DNA from: Norana najaformis
Lineage: Eukaryota; Annelida; Clitellata; Crassiclitellata; Hormogastridae
Length of the DNA stretch: 64,000 bases
Direction of reading: 5' to 3'
Assembly: GCA_964023275.1 (NCBI GenBank)
Contig: OZ029927.1
Location: 7,953,062 to 8,017,061 of the forward strand
Notes under the pieces: generated by a model
Told to the model about the DNA's origin: nothing
The model's input: the letters and a program-made list of their open reading frames with translations, nothing else
The model's database searches: none
Translations under genes and position numbers: made by a program
Part shown: in pieces, positions 33,201 through 42,000 of the stretch
Layout: each line of letters starts with the position of its first letter
How positions within the stretch are numbered: the stretch's first letter is position 1

Positions 33201-34712
33201 TCCTCAACGGTCATTCAGACGTCTGTCGTCTTCTGCTTCAGCATGCAGGTAGCTCTTCAGATTTTTCTTATTCTTGTTTCCAGTGTAGTTTAACTGAATA
33301 ATTCTTTAATATCCTCTAAGTATCTCTTGAAAATTCTTCTCGCAGCCTAACCAGTTCTTTAAGAACTCATCATTCATTACGTTAGATTAGAAGGAAGATC
33401 TTGATTTACTTTGCCTTGCTTAGAAGAGAGTCCGTTAAACTAGCCCTGAGTGTAAAGCGAATCTAATCTAATCTAATCTAAAGACCTCTATAGCACCGCT
33501 ATCATAATGCCTCAATGGTTGCTTCATGTGAAAATCTCAATCCAAAATCATAATCCTTTGGAGAAGCTGGGTCGAATTCCAATAGGTCAGAGAAAAGAAC
33601 GACTTGGTGACTTAATCTTCTTAGACTCGCCTTACAAAGCATACCATACAGACAACTCTGTCTTGATACAAACATAGAAATAGGATTTCATTTCTCCTCA
33701 GTCAAATATTTTAATCATCTCCATGTTCACTGATTCTTTCCCTTGAGTGACTTGACTCCCTGTGTCTCTGGTTCATGTTTGATGTCTGGCACATTAACCT
33801 CTTGGCATTCTTCTTATTTTGCCTGAGGTAGAACTCGGGATTTCAAACAGTTTTTGGAGACTAAAAAAGTTCTGGAATGGCAGTCTTTAAGAATATTACT
33901 ATTTTGATTCTTGAATTGGTGATTGGTTCTTGACGATTAGGTCCGCAGTTACTTGAAATAGTTGACAAGAAAGGAAAGAGGCCGACTGACTATGCCACAA
34001 CGGACGAGATGAAGCACCTTCTCTCAGAAGACCACTCCACGTGCAAGGAGAGATCGGAGAGAAAACCTGGTAACAGATTTCTAGATTGAAAAACAGCACT
34101 AGATTTTTCCAGATTAGATTAAGTTGGATTGGATTATATTAGATTTTATAAGATTGGACTAAGTTAGATTGGGTTATATTGGTTTGGAATTAGGTTACAT
34201 TGGGTTAGAATAGGTTAAGTTGGATTTGGCTAGATTAAATTACATGAGAATCTTTGGAGGCTGGTTGTTTCCTAAAAATGTACATATCTGATGGAATTCT
34301 CATTCTGCCGATTGTTGTAGGAATGTCACTGACTCTTCCAAACATGTCATTGTCATCCATGCAATCAGCTGCAGCCCAGAACAACGCTTCTACAACAGAA
34401 ACTGCTCAACCATCCCAGGGTCAAAGCTCATCAACTCTGTACCACACAGTTTCAAGCGATTGCTCACAGCGATACTGTATTCTTGTTTCACATCTCGTCA
34501 CATTCTACATTTCGTGGAGAAGGGAACGACTCACTTGCGACGACCGAGAGGTTCTTACAGAACTGCCAACACACGTTCTTGGACTTCGACGGAACTTGCT
34601 GGAACTACAGAATGGAAAGCTTCTGCCAGGGCAGATGGCAGCACTCGCCAGACTGGGAGCCCTGGACGATTTACAAATGATTGATATTGATCAAAGATTG
34701 GAGAATCTTTGA
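15238..34712 (+). CDS. SLF1: SMC5-SMC6 complex localization factor 1 (BRCT and ankyrin protein), 16 exons
   Basis: Exons: 15238-15342, 16922-17003, 17987-18233, 19244-19433, 20336-22054, 22693-22859, 24698-24857, 25233-25374, 29730-29875, 30329-30435, 31209-31264, 31913-31984, 32469-32606, 33123-33248, 33941-34069, 34321-34712. They total 3,978 nt (1,325 residues; human SLF1 is about 1,058), and every junction phase closes with GT-AG ends. The order matches human SLF1: two N-terminal BRCT repeats, a long poorly conserved middle, helical segments, ankyrin repeats and a C-terminal helical tail. In human cells the BRCT pair binds phosphorylated RAD18, and SLF1 with SLF2 brings SMC5/6 to damaged chromatin and stalled forks. 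The start at 15238 is the first Met of the BRCT frame. The gene shares a divergent 4.7-kb interval with PAGR1. An intact pogo element sits in intron 8, and several introns carry minisatellites. Confidence 0.9.
15537..16300 (-). mobile_element. LINE family B fragment, antisense, in SLF1 intron 1
   Basis: The minus strand reads [20 protein letters not shown] (an RT C-terminal motif) and [20 protein letters not shown]. It ends with a 3' UTR containing 'cttgaagtggcgctttataa' and an (ATTACA) tail at about 15540. The frame is broken in several places. Confidence 0.6.
18425..18660 (+). repeat. tRNA-derived SINE family D
   Basis: This family has a tRNA-like head, clearest in the copy at 36893-37130: A-box-like 'tagtggttagcgtc' and B-box-like 'ggttaaaatcc'. 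A body follows with 'aatgagtacactg', 'gaggactggcca', 'gccgaggct' and 'ggctgcctct'. Further copies: 30885-31115, 42255-42520, 49325-49615 and 60000-60275. Confidence 0.65.
20336..22054 (+). other. SLF1: SLF1 exon 5: 573-codon central exon
   Basis: One long exon starts in phase 0 at LEPPNVKDY and ends at LLLKMLFE before GTTAGA. It is hydrophilic and Ser/Lys/Glu-rich, with basic patches ([26 protein letters not shown]) that could act in nuclear import or binding. The last 90 codons resemble the helical region of human SLF1. The central 400 codons have no recognisable domain. Confidence 0.8.
22375..22680 (+). repeat. ATGTT-rich tract with a 124-bp tandem duplication
   Basis: Units of 'atgttatgttgtg' make up two near-identical 124-bp copies (22393-22516 and 22517-22640). 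They end about 50 bp before the acceptor of SLF1 exon 6. Each copy carries 'gatgctctgttgcattatg'. Confidence 0.8.
23135..23421 (+). repeat. 49-bp minisatellite, six copies
   Basis: Copies start at 23135, 23184, 23233, 23282, 23331 and 23380 (last one shorter), each running from 'cacttcatgaaatccac' to 'ccttttcacccagg'. Variant sites alternate (CAGTAGATG versus CAGCAGACG; CACACAAGG versus CACGCAAGG), which gives a 98-bp two-unit period across copies 2-5. Located in SLF1 intron 6. Confidence 0.9.
23640..23835 (+). repeat. Dispersed repeat family E (tRNA-like)
   Basis: Shares 'atccaacgattg', a B-box-like 'gtttgagcctgctga' and 'agactccatgta' with an inverted copy at 54470-54625. The minus-strand frames through both are products of the repeat. 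Confidence 0.5.
24165..24300 (+). repeat. TGGCTGGT-type simple repeat
   Basis: Imperfect 'ggctggttggctgg' and 'gactgattggttg' units in SLF1 intron 6. Confidence 0.7.
26131..26431 (-). other. Antisense short ORFs inside the pogo element
   Basis: On the minus strand, ATG at 26431 starts 18 codons ([18 protein letters not shown]) ending exactly at a consensus donor GTAAGT. A second ATG at 26337 opens a 68-codon frame (starts [19 protein letters not shown], ends NVYVAEVD) in another frame. No acceptor between them gives a clean junction. They may be chance, an antisense transcript or captured host sequence. Confidence 0.25.
26675..28039 (+). CDS. Tigger/pogo-family transposase, 454 residues, intact
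   Basis: Cuts and moves the surrounding element in the nucleus. The N-terminus (residues about 5-55) is a Brinker/psq-like helix-turn-helix ([29 protein letters not shown]). Residues about 68-145 form a CENP-B type second HTH ([19 protein letters not shown]). The DDE domain has the triad D178 (NMDET), D286 (LVWDMFRAH) and D322 (QPLDV), a DD35D spacing within the pogo range. The C-terminus is very acidic ([26 protein letters not shown]). There is no stop or frameshift in 454 codons. The start at 26675 is the first Met before the HTH. It lies sense to SLF1 inside intron 8, and is unrelated to the host gene's function. Confidence 0.95.
   Translation: MSSLKRKRNSYEAGFKLKVVSYAEEHGNANAMREYGVDEKLVRDWRKLKQQLEDMPKTKRARRGDVSKFPELEHQLDEWVMEQRQNGNIVTRGMIRLRALQMKKNGAFANHPGINNFLASSGWCTRFMNRHGLTLRQRTKIAQKLPAALEEKIQSFQKFIIGLRKTHTYDVAHIGNMDETPMTFDLPGNKTVNASGMKTVLVKTTGHEKTHFTVVLACMANGTKLKPVIIFKRKTLPKGSKFPAGVIVRCHHKGWMDEEGTNLWFQDVWNKRPGAMMAKRGMLVWDMFRAHLTDPVKKKAKEMKTDMAVIPGGLTSVLQPLDVCINKPFKDRVRKYWMEWMSSGSAQLTKGGNLMKPDITVVAGWVKKAWDDIPSDIIRRSFLKCSIANAMDGSEDDALYEDAFDSTPSEGIDSDDENDDGEDYTDDNLPTTLSSEEFAELFCETDDEEEFLGF
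28555..28640 (+). mobile_element. LINE 3' UTR fragment (family G, GATTA tail)
   Basis: Family G ends in 'gaccatcgactgatgcc', 'gataacggcgctacagaagt' and a (GATTA)n tail. Other ends: 38205-38325, 46640-46880, 55795-55915, 57480-57665 and 60770-61065 (plus); 33440-33560 and 47765-47900 (minus). The longest (60770-61065) retains the coding end FRSKLKTHLFQIAYPL, which ties the family to the L2-like LINEs. Confidence 0.65.
31474..31535 (+). repeat. 18-bp tandem repeat, three copies
   Basis: Three consecutive 'ctgtcgaaggtgctccat' units in SLF1 intron 11. Confidence 0.85.
32040..32468 (+). repeat. 43-bp minisatellite abutting SLF1 exon 13
   Basis: Ten units start every 43 bp: 32040, 32083, 32126, 32169, 32212, 32255, 32298, 32341, 32384 and 32427. 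A typical unit opens 'gcacctgtataaacag', then has 'ctgacaggattcattttg' and ends 'ttcattt'. The last unit ends in the real acceptor TTTGTTTGTAG of exon 13. The exon's first bases (GCATTGATGTAAACCGGA, then CTGACA) resemble the start of a further unit. Confidence 0.9.
32862..33090 (+). repeat. (CCTTA)n degenerate pentanucleotide repeat
   Basis: Runs of 'ccttaccttacctt' with substitutions, in SLF1 intron 13. A shorter complementary-type (GGTAA)n tract lies at 37465-37525. Confidence 0.85.
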
Positions 34713-37700
34713 TAATGGATTACTTATTCATTCATTGATGCTTTCATTCATCCATTCACTCATTCAGAGTATATATATATTTATATATACACAAAAATTG
34801 CTATATATATATAAGTATATATATAAGTATATATATAGTAATCCTAGATACTAATGCAATAGAACCATGTTTATATTAATGTCTCATATGTTTGTTTCTA
34901 TGAATGTCTGGTGTGTTTATATAAATGCCTAGTTTGTTTATATGTTTATATAAATGTCTCGTTTGTTTATATGTTTATATAAATGTTTCGTATGTTTATA
35001 TGTTTATAACAGCGGTTCTCAAACTTTTTGGTCTGAGGACCCCTTTTCACTCTTAAAAATTATCGAGGACCCTAAAGAGCTTTTGTCTATGTGGGTTATA
35101 TCCATCGAAATTTACCGTATTATAAAACTAAAACTGAGAAATTAAAGTATTAATTCATTGTACAGAATAATAAAAAACCCATTACATGTTCATATAGGAT
35201 CCTAGTGTTGTAGTAATTTTGTTTTCATCAGCATCAGCAACTCTTATTCGTCCCTCATCTATCTCAGATTGCTTATTCTTTGTTTCCTGTCTTCTGGGGC
35301 CTTGTGGATCTCAACCGCATGGTTCTCTCTCCAGTAGATTGTGGTATGGAATGTAGTTTTGCTTAGGAGAGATCGTCGATTGATGCCTTTTGTATTGCGA
35401 TGACAGCTCTCTAGTTTTCAGATTTCATATGACATGTCTTTTTATGGCAGTGCAATTGACTGGGATAAAAACGGCAGATGCAAAAAAGATCAGTGGTAAC
35501 TTAACAGCAATTACCAATGACAAAAGTGAAAGTATTATAGTTCAGGAGAAGAAGTAAAAGAAGATGATGATGAAGAAGAAGAGGAGCAGTCCATTAGGCT
35601 AACCATGAGAGGCAGTTGTTTGTATAAAATGTTAGCAACTTCATTTTCTTGGCCTTGACACATGAGACCAGATGACCAGTCCTCTCCTTCGCTGTCTGAT
35701 CTACCCACAGACATTGTACAGTCGTTTTACATACAAGTTTACCGTGGACACTGGGGAACAGCAATCGTTGAATATATCTTTCTATACTGGTATGGATTTG
35801 AACCCCCAACCTGTGGGTTGACCGTTTAGCTCACTGACCACTAGAGTGTCATTATCTTGCCTTACATGTGTGGGATATGACTGATGTAAGCCATGGAAAA
35901 TGAATGATCTGGGTAGGTCATTGTGGATAGGTGTCATTTTGCAGTGTAATTTTATTTCTGCCAACATACATTACTGTGTGCTGGTGACTATAGATAAGAG
36001 TTGCTTGATGGTATTGGCTCCATCCATAAGTCACTCCGACGTTCAAGTCCCAGTCTCGTATGACATTGGCAATTTCACTGACGATTCCCTGTAACACACA
36101 GTTCCCTGAGCTATTGAATTCTGACTGCAGATTATATTGTAAAATAATGATTGTGGCCTACAGTGATCAAGATTAGCTTACATCTGCAACTAAAATCACC
36201 ACCGCCATAATCTGTTTGTCCCACACTTGAATTTGGGCTTGGAACCGAACCTATGACCTTCCTTATCGATCGATCTTGTTGTGACTGAATGCCTGTTAGC
36301 TAATGGCTTCTAGGGTGATTAACCCTCTGGCCAAACACCCCGTGACAGTAGGCTTCTTATGGTATGATGCTACCTTACTGTACAATGCTACGATACTACA
36401 ATGCTAAAGAATCTACCAGTATACCACTGTCAATCAATTGGGTCAGATGGTGTGTCGTGTAGGCCTACTTATGTACTTCTCTCGCCGCTAGCGATATAGA
36501 ACTGTAGTTAGTACAAACAGCAGTTGAGAGGGGACTGACTGTTAGAGAAACTAGAGATGACAGACATACAGGCAGGCAGGCAGGCAGCTTCACCACTGCA
36601 GGCACTGAATCAAGGCGAATGCAATGGGTCGGTTCCGATGAATTCGATCTATTCAAGCGTAGGTCATGCAGAATATGCACATGAAGGGCTAAACACGTCA
36701 TCGCGAACAGCTGCGATGGTTACTAAACTATACACGGCATGGGGCATATTTTAAGTGTGCAGCTGTGAATACAATTTTTATTCATTTTATGCTTATTTTG
36801 CTACAAATATTTTCCTTATTCTGATGTGTGTGGCCTAATAACATCCCGAATAAAATTATGGCCTACACGCCAAAGTTTATCGCTAAGCCTCTGTGATCAA
36901 TAGTGGTTAGCGTCCTGTGCTGTAAGTGAAAGGTCAGAGGTTAAAATCCCTGCTAGGGCAGAAATTTATTTCGAGATTTCGGCTCCACATGTGCCACCTA
37001 GCGAATTCAGCTCAAATGAGTATACTGACCTGCCCACTGTTGGTGGGAAGATCAAGGGCGAGGAAGAGGGTTGGCCACGGCTGCCTCTCTGGAGGCTAGC
37101 TTGAGGGACTGCTCGTCTCTGTGTAAGGCCAACGTAGCAAGTTTGAAATCAGTTGTGACATCTGGTGAAACAAAAGCTAAACATGTCACTTACCTAGTCA
37201 GCGAAGCTGTCCATACTAAAAATTCTTCAAAATTGCTAAAACAATACACATAAATTGTTATAGCGCATGTGTTCAGAAATTGTGTTATTTTAAAGGATTC
37301 CTTACTGTATATCAGCAGTTTATTTAAGAGTTGGATTGTGAAAGGTATCGTGACATATGAAAAGTATAATAAAACACCTTTTTTGTTTTATAATTAGCAT
37401 CAGTGTTGTGATGAAATATAATTCAGTAATTCTGAAATTATTAAATGAAAATGACGCCTGGATAAGGTAAGGTAATGTAAGGTAAGGTAAGGCAATGTAA
37501 GGTAAGGTAAGGCAAGGTAACCTTTGGTTTAAGCAGCTATAAGATGTTAAACTATCACAACTCCTAATCTTAGAATCTGAAATCAGTGCTGACATCAGGT
37601 GAATCAAAAAGTGAACATAACACTTGTTATCCAAAATCAAAATTCGTCAAACTTTCTTAAAATATAATGAAATATTTAGAGATTATGTGTTCATAAATTG

Positions 37701-37852
37701 TGTTATTTCTGAAAGTTTTCTTAAATTAAAGCTATATTTTATTAAAGAGTGGAATTGTAAAAGAGGTCGTGACATTTGAGTTTGGCGTTCTAAGCCACCT
37801 GTTTTGTGGTTCGCTGTCACAGTATAGAAGGCCTTTTCGGGAATTGACGGGT
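34713..37852. other. Intergenic region between SLF1 and the U2 gene
   Basis: No exon was supported. Contents: TA dinucleotide tract (34766-34845), a 'tgtttatataaatg' tandem array (34870-35008), a hAT end (35010-35200), a LINE 3' UTR piece (35340-35430), an antisense family A piece (about 36200-36290), a (GGCA)n run near 36567, SINE D (36893-37130) and (GGTAA)n (37465-37525). Confidence 0.5.
35010..35200 (+). mobile_element. hAT (Charlie-like) non-autonomous transposon, left-end fragment
   Basis: Begins with the hAT-type terminus CAGCGGTTCTCAAAC, then 'tttttggtctgaggacccc', 'actcttaaaaattat', 'gaggaccctaaagagctttt', 'gtgggttatatc' and 'cccattacatgtt'. From memory this is close to a non-autonomous hAT family well known in mammalian genomes; I am not certain of its name. 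No right end was found nearby, so the copy is truncated or its 3' part was replaced. Confidence 0.65.
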
Positions 37853-38042
37853 ATCGCTTCTCGGCCTTTTGGCTAAGATCAAAGTGTAGTATCTGTTCTT
37901 ATCAGCTTAATATCTGATACGTCCCCTATCCGGGGACATCGATATTAAACTGATTTTTGGACTTGGGAGAAGATGCAGGGGCTTGCTCCGGCTTCTCCAC
38001 GGGTTGGCCCGGTATTGCAGTACCTCCGGGATCGGCCCACTC
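37853..38042 (+). ncRNA. RNU2: U2 spliceosomal RNA
   Basis: Starts with the invariant ATCGCTTCTCGGCCTTTTGG and continues with the branch-site-pairing GTGTAGTATCTG, the stem 'cagcttaatatctgat', a paired GTCCCC/GGGGAC stem, the Sm site ATTTTTGG, the GGAGAAG/CTTCTCC stem III and the terminal stem-loop with GGTATTGCAGTACC. All diagnostic parts are intact, so the gene is likely functional in pre-mRNA branch-site recognition. The AAAG just before GTGTAG is the form I recall from fly U2. The 3' end is set by homology and may be off by a few bases. A small TCCCC/GGGGA hairpin at 38041-38054 follows directly. No proximal sequence element could be identified with confidence upstream. Confidence 0.93.
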
Positions 38043-38759
38043 CCCTCACGGGGAGAACAACTCAAGAAAAACTAAAAATACGTGGGTGATAGTGATTCCT
38101 AGTTTGGGGTTTCGTATTACTCGAAGGATCGGGGAGGGATTGTCTTGCTTGTTCAAGGGACAATAAATCCATCCTCTACTACTGTAACCGAGAATGCGTT
38201 ATTTATCTGGCTTTTCCAATGGATTATTGATTTTGGATTGCGATTTTCACTTGAAGGACCATCGACTGATGCTATGGGAATTATGATAACGGCGCTACAG
38301 AAGTCTTTAGATTAGATTAGGTCAGTTAAACTCAGAGCAACTAAGAAATGCAGGTATACTCAATGCGTACTGGGAGCGATGGTCGTACTCGCTTCAAAAC
38401 GACCCTGAATATCGGTTTTTGCAACGAGAGCGTAAGGATGGAAGCGAGACAAGAAAAAGAGGGTTTTGCAGACCCAGGGCTAGTGAATTCCGTAGTTGAG
38501 AACAAGTGTGCGTAAATCACGTGTCTTTCTTCGGAAGAAGAGACCAAACAACAACCAATGCACACCTGTTAATAGGATCGACTGCTGTAGCGCCATCTAT
38601 TTAAGGGTTCCAATTGGCCACAGACCATCAGAGACGGCTTTGGATGTTTGGATAAGGCAACCGAACAGGTGCTACGAGAGGCGCTATTAGCAGTTGTTTC
38701 TACCTTGCATCTTATCGAATCTTGGCAACCGATTGCCTTAGGTTTGGCAAGAACTAGCG
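38043..38759. other. Spacer between the U2 gene and the DNAH10 promoter
   Basis: Holds a family G LINE 3' end (38205-38325) and otherwise no assignable feature. Reads such as 'gagaacaactcaagaaaaac' after 38050 could include the U2 3' processing box, but this is not certain. Confidence 0.35.
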
Positions 38760-39071
38760 CGAACTGCACACCGGAAGTGATCGTCTGCGCGTGCGCGATG
38801 CTCCGCGTTGCCATTGACAACCGACGTTAACATGCTGAAAGTCTCCTAGACCAACAGAAGAAATTCGGCTTTTGAAAACTTTAGTCTGTTGGAGACCAGA
38901 TTTGTAGCGTTAAAACAATCTGTCGCATAGTCTTCATGCATTTTTGACATGCGTTGTGTGAACGAAAGACGCACTTCTGCAAGAATTTCCGATTTTTCAC
39001 CCTAGCCAACATCGATTTCACATCCACGGCGTTTGGTTAAGATAAAGCAGACTTAGCTGGTCGTCATCAAA
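38760..39071 (+). promoter_or_regulatory. Probable DNAH10 promoter with ETS, NRF1-like and RFX X-box sites
   Basis: Within 70 bp are an ETS-type ACCGGAAGTG (38770-38779), an NRF1-like TGCGCGTGCGCGA (38786-38798) and an X-box GTTGCCATTGACAAC (38807-38821). The X-box fits the RYYNYY-N(1-3)-RRNRAC consensus bound by RFX factors, which switch on ciliary genes including axonemal dyneins. The X-box is about 250 bp before the DNAH10 ATG. Confidence 0.65.
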
Positions 39072-42000
39072 ATGGACGACCCGCGGATCGAGTGGTTAAA
39101 GAATAACGTCTACCAGGCGCTCGAGTTGCTTGAGCCTGAAATCTTCGACGACCTTTTGAACCGAGACGATGGTCAGGCGGAAAGCGTCATCGGTCAGTTT
39201 CTGAATAAGACACATCAAGACTCGCAGTCGGTCATCTTCTTCTTTAAGGATGTCGTGGAGGAGGAGGAAGAAGTCGAAGAATGCGGTATGTCTCTGTCTC
39301 ACTGTCACACTGTATCTCTGTCACGAGAGCTGTCTGTCCGTCTATCCCGTCTCTACAGAGTGTTTCTCTGTCTCTGGCTTTTCTTCACTTTTCTTGTGGG
39401 TTTTTCTGTTTGAATCGCATGACAACAAGAATCCAAGAACTAATCAGTTGTCATCAGGATCCAGCAGCTGGATACAGAGGTGAAATCTTAATGTGTATGC
39501 ATAATTACAGACACTTGTCGTTCTTTTAGAACTCTGATGTCACTTAGACTAGTAAGAAGCACTTAAATTGTGAGCTTCTTAACAGACTTTACGGAAGAAT
39601 AGAGGAGCAGCCTCTTGAGCTCATCCCGAAAGAGACGGCCTAGGGTATGATGTGTTAGCATATACAATTTATTAGCCATGGAATGAGGGCTGGTGGCCAT
39701 CCTCTCCCTTGCTATGTAATTTTTCTCACCAACCGTATACTTATTTTTAGCTGAGTTTGCTGGTGGACCTAAGTATGATAGAAATCTCAAAATGTCTTTT
39801 AGCACTGATTGGGATATAGAAATGGGCAAAAATGTGCATGCTTACCTACAGCCAAACTGTTCAGTCCTTTTACATCATACGTGTTTTATTGTGTTGCGTT
39901 TAATCTGTTTCTGCTTGAAGAACCGTTGATAGCAGAGATTGAACCAGACGCGGAAAATGGATCCACAAGCGACAGATCAGAGGCACAAGATGAAGTTGCA
40001 AGTGTCAACAACTCAACCTCAAGTCCTCCAGGATTGGATCACGCAAACGCCAGAGACGCCACTGCTCCCGTTCCACCAGCAGAGGGAGCCGCTGGTGCAC
40101 AGACGGTCAAAGGTAACTAACTGCATTTCCGAGAGCAAGAATCGTATGTCCATAGATGTTGTAAGGTAAACTAGTCTCCGTGACCTGTAGGATTTTGATG
40201 CAACTTCCCCAATGAATTGTGGTTTCATTTTGGTCGTTGTCATCAGTTTGATGTCCATGGCTTTATGTTAATGGTACTGAAAAAGTCTTTAGATTAGATT
40301 AGATCAGGTACTTAGCTTTCATTGGGTGGGTGTTGTGGAAGTCTCTAGTTTACAATTACAATTAATATTTTGATTTCTCTGCTACACGAACTCCAGCAAA
40401 GTACAAGTTTGCAAGTGGCCAGTTTACGATTTTTGACAACAGTTTCGCTTGATATGACCATCAACTGATTCTGTTTGTGCTCTTAAACAAGATCTGAATA
40501 TTACTAGACTATAGATCGGACTCCTATTAACAACCACTGAAATGCGCTATGGATGTCGGTCAACCTGATCTAAAAAGATGAGATGTTGTATCTTAGAGTG
40601 GCACTACATAGATGCTCTTAAATGAACGAACAAACGAAATGAATGAGTGAATGAATGAACGTCAGTTAAAAATCTATGCTGAACAGAGTGAAATATGTTA
40701 TCTTTACCTTTTTCTTACTTTTACAATTGACTTTTATCAGCTGCTGGGAAGAAGCAACGCAAAGGAAAGGACAAAGAGGATGGTGGCTCATCTGGGCCGA
40801 CTGACAGAGAAGGGTCAGTCGGGGGTAAAGGTCAGACTGGGGTCGATGGATCTTCAACTGTTGAAGAAGTGGAACAAGAACTGGAGGCCGAAAATTTAAA
40901 ACCTAAAATGGCAAGTATATTCTTAAAGTGGACTAGGTTAAGCAAGGCAAGTTTTGGCAAGATGGAGCAAGGCTAACCTTATAAAGATGAAGGCAAGGCT
41001 TGGCAAGACAAAGCAAGACAAGGCTTGGCAAGACAAAGCAAGACAAGGCTTGCAAGACAAAGCAAGACAAGGCTTGGCAAGACAAAGCAAGATAAGGCTT
41101 GGCAGACAAAGCAAGACAAGGCTTGGCAAGACAAAGTAAGACAAGGCTTGGCAAGACAAAGCAAGACAAGGCTTGGCAAGACAAGGCTTGGCAAGACAAA
41201 GCAAGACAAGGCTTGGTAAGACAAAGCAAGACAAGGCTTGGCAAGACAAAGCAAGACAAGGCTTGGCAGACAAAGCAAGACAAGGCTTGGCAGACAAATC
41301 AAGACAAGGCTTGACAGACAAAGCAAGACAAGGTTTGGCAAGACAAAACAAGACAAGGCTTGGCAAGACAAAGCAAGATAAGGCTTGGCAGACAAAGCAA
41401 GACAAGGCTTGGCAAGACAAAGCAAGACAAGGCTTGGCAGACAAAACAAGACAAGGTTTGGCAAGACAAAGCAAGACAAGGCTTGGCAAGACAAAGCAAG
41501 ATAAGGCTTGGCAGACAAAGCAAGACAAGGCTTGGCAAGACAAAGCAAGACAAGGCTTGGCAAGACAAAGCAAGACAAGGCTTGGCAAGACAAAGCAAGA
41601 CAAGGCTTGGCAAGACAAAGCAAGACAAGGCTTGGAAAGACAAAGCAAGACAAGGCTTGGAAAGACAAAGCAAGACAAGGCTTGGCAAGACAAAGCAAGA
41701 CAAGGCTTGGAAAGACAAAGCAAGACAAGGCTTGGCAAGACAAAGCAAGACAAGGCTTGGAAAGACAAAGCAAGACAAGGCTTGGAAAGACAAAGCAAGA
41801 CAAGGCTTGGAAAGACAAAGCAAGACAAGGCTTGGCAGACAAAGCAAGACAAGGCTTGGCAAGACAAAGCAAGACAAGGCTTGGAAAGACAAAGCAAGAC
41901 AAGGTTTGGCAAGACAAACCAAGACAAGGCTTGGCAAGACAAAGCAAGACAAGGCTTGGCAGGCAAAGCAAGGCGAGACTTGGCAAGGGAAGCAAATATT

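Larger units (their letters stand above)
31913..34069 (+). other. SLF1: SLF1 exons 12-15: ankyrin repeats
   Basis: Exon 12 gives [20 protein letters not shown]; exon 13 gives [20 protein letters not shown]; exon 14 gives [20 protein letters not shown]; exon 15 gives a degenerate last repeat, [18 protein letters not shown]. All four exons start and end in phase 1 (72, 138, 126 and 129 nt), so each could be skipped without frame loss. Each repeat aligns with the human SLF1 set from memory ([38 protein letters not shown]). Confidence 0.9.

Noticed and set aside
34460-34684. Second frame overlapping the last SLF1 exon
   Set aside because: The SLF1 frame continues by phase and resembles the C-terminal helices; the other frame is a shadow.
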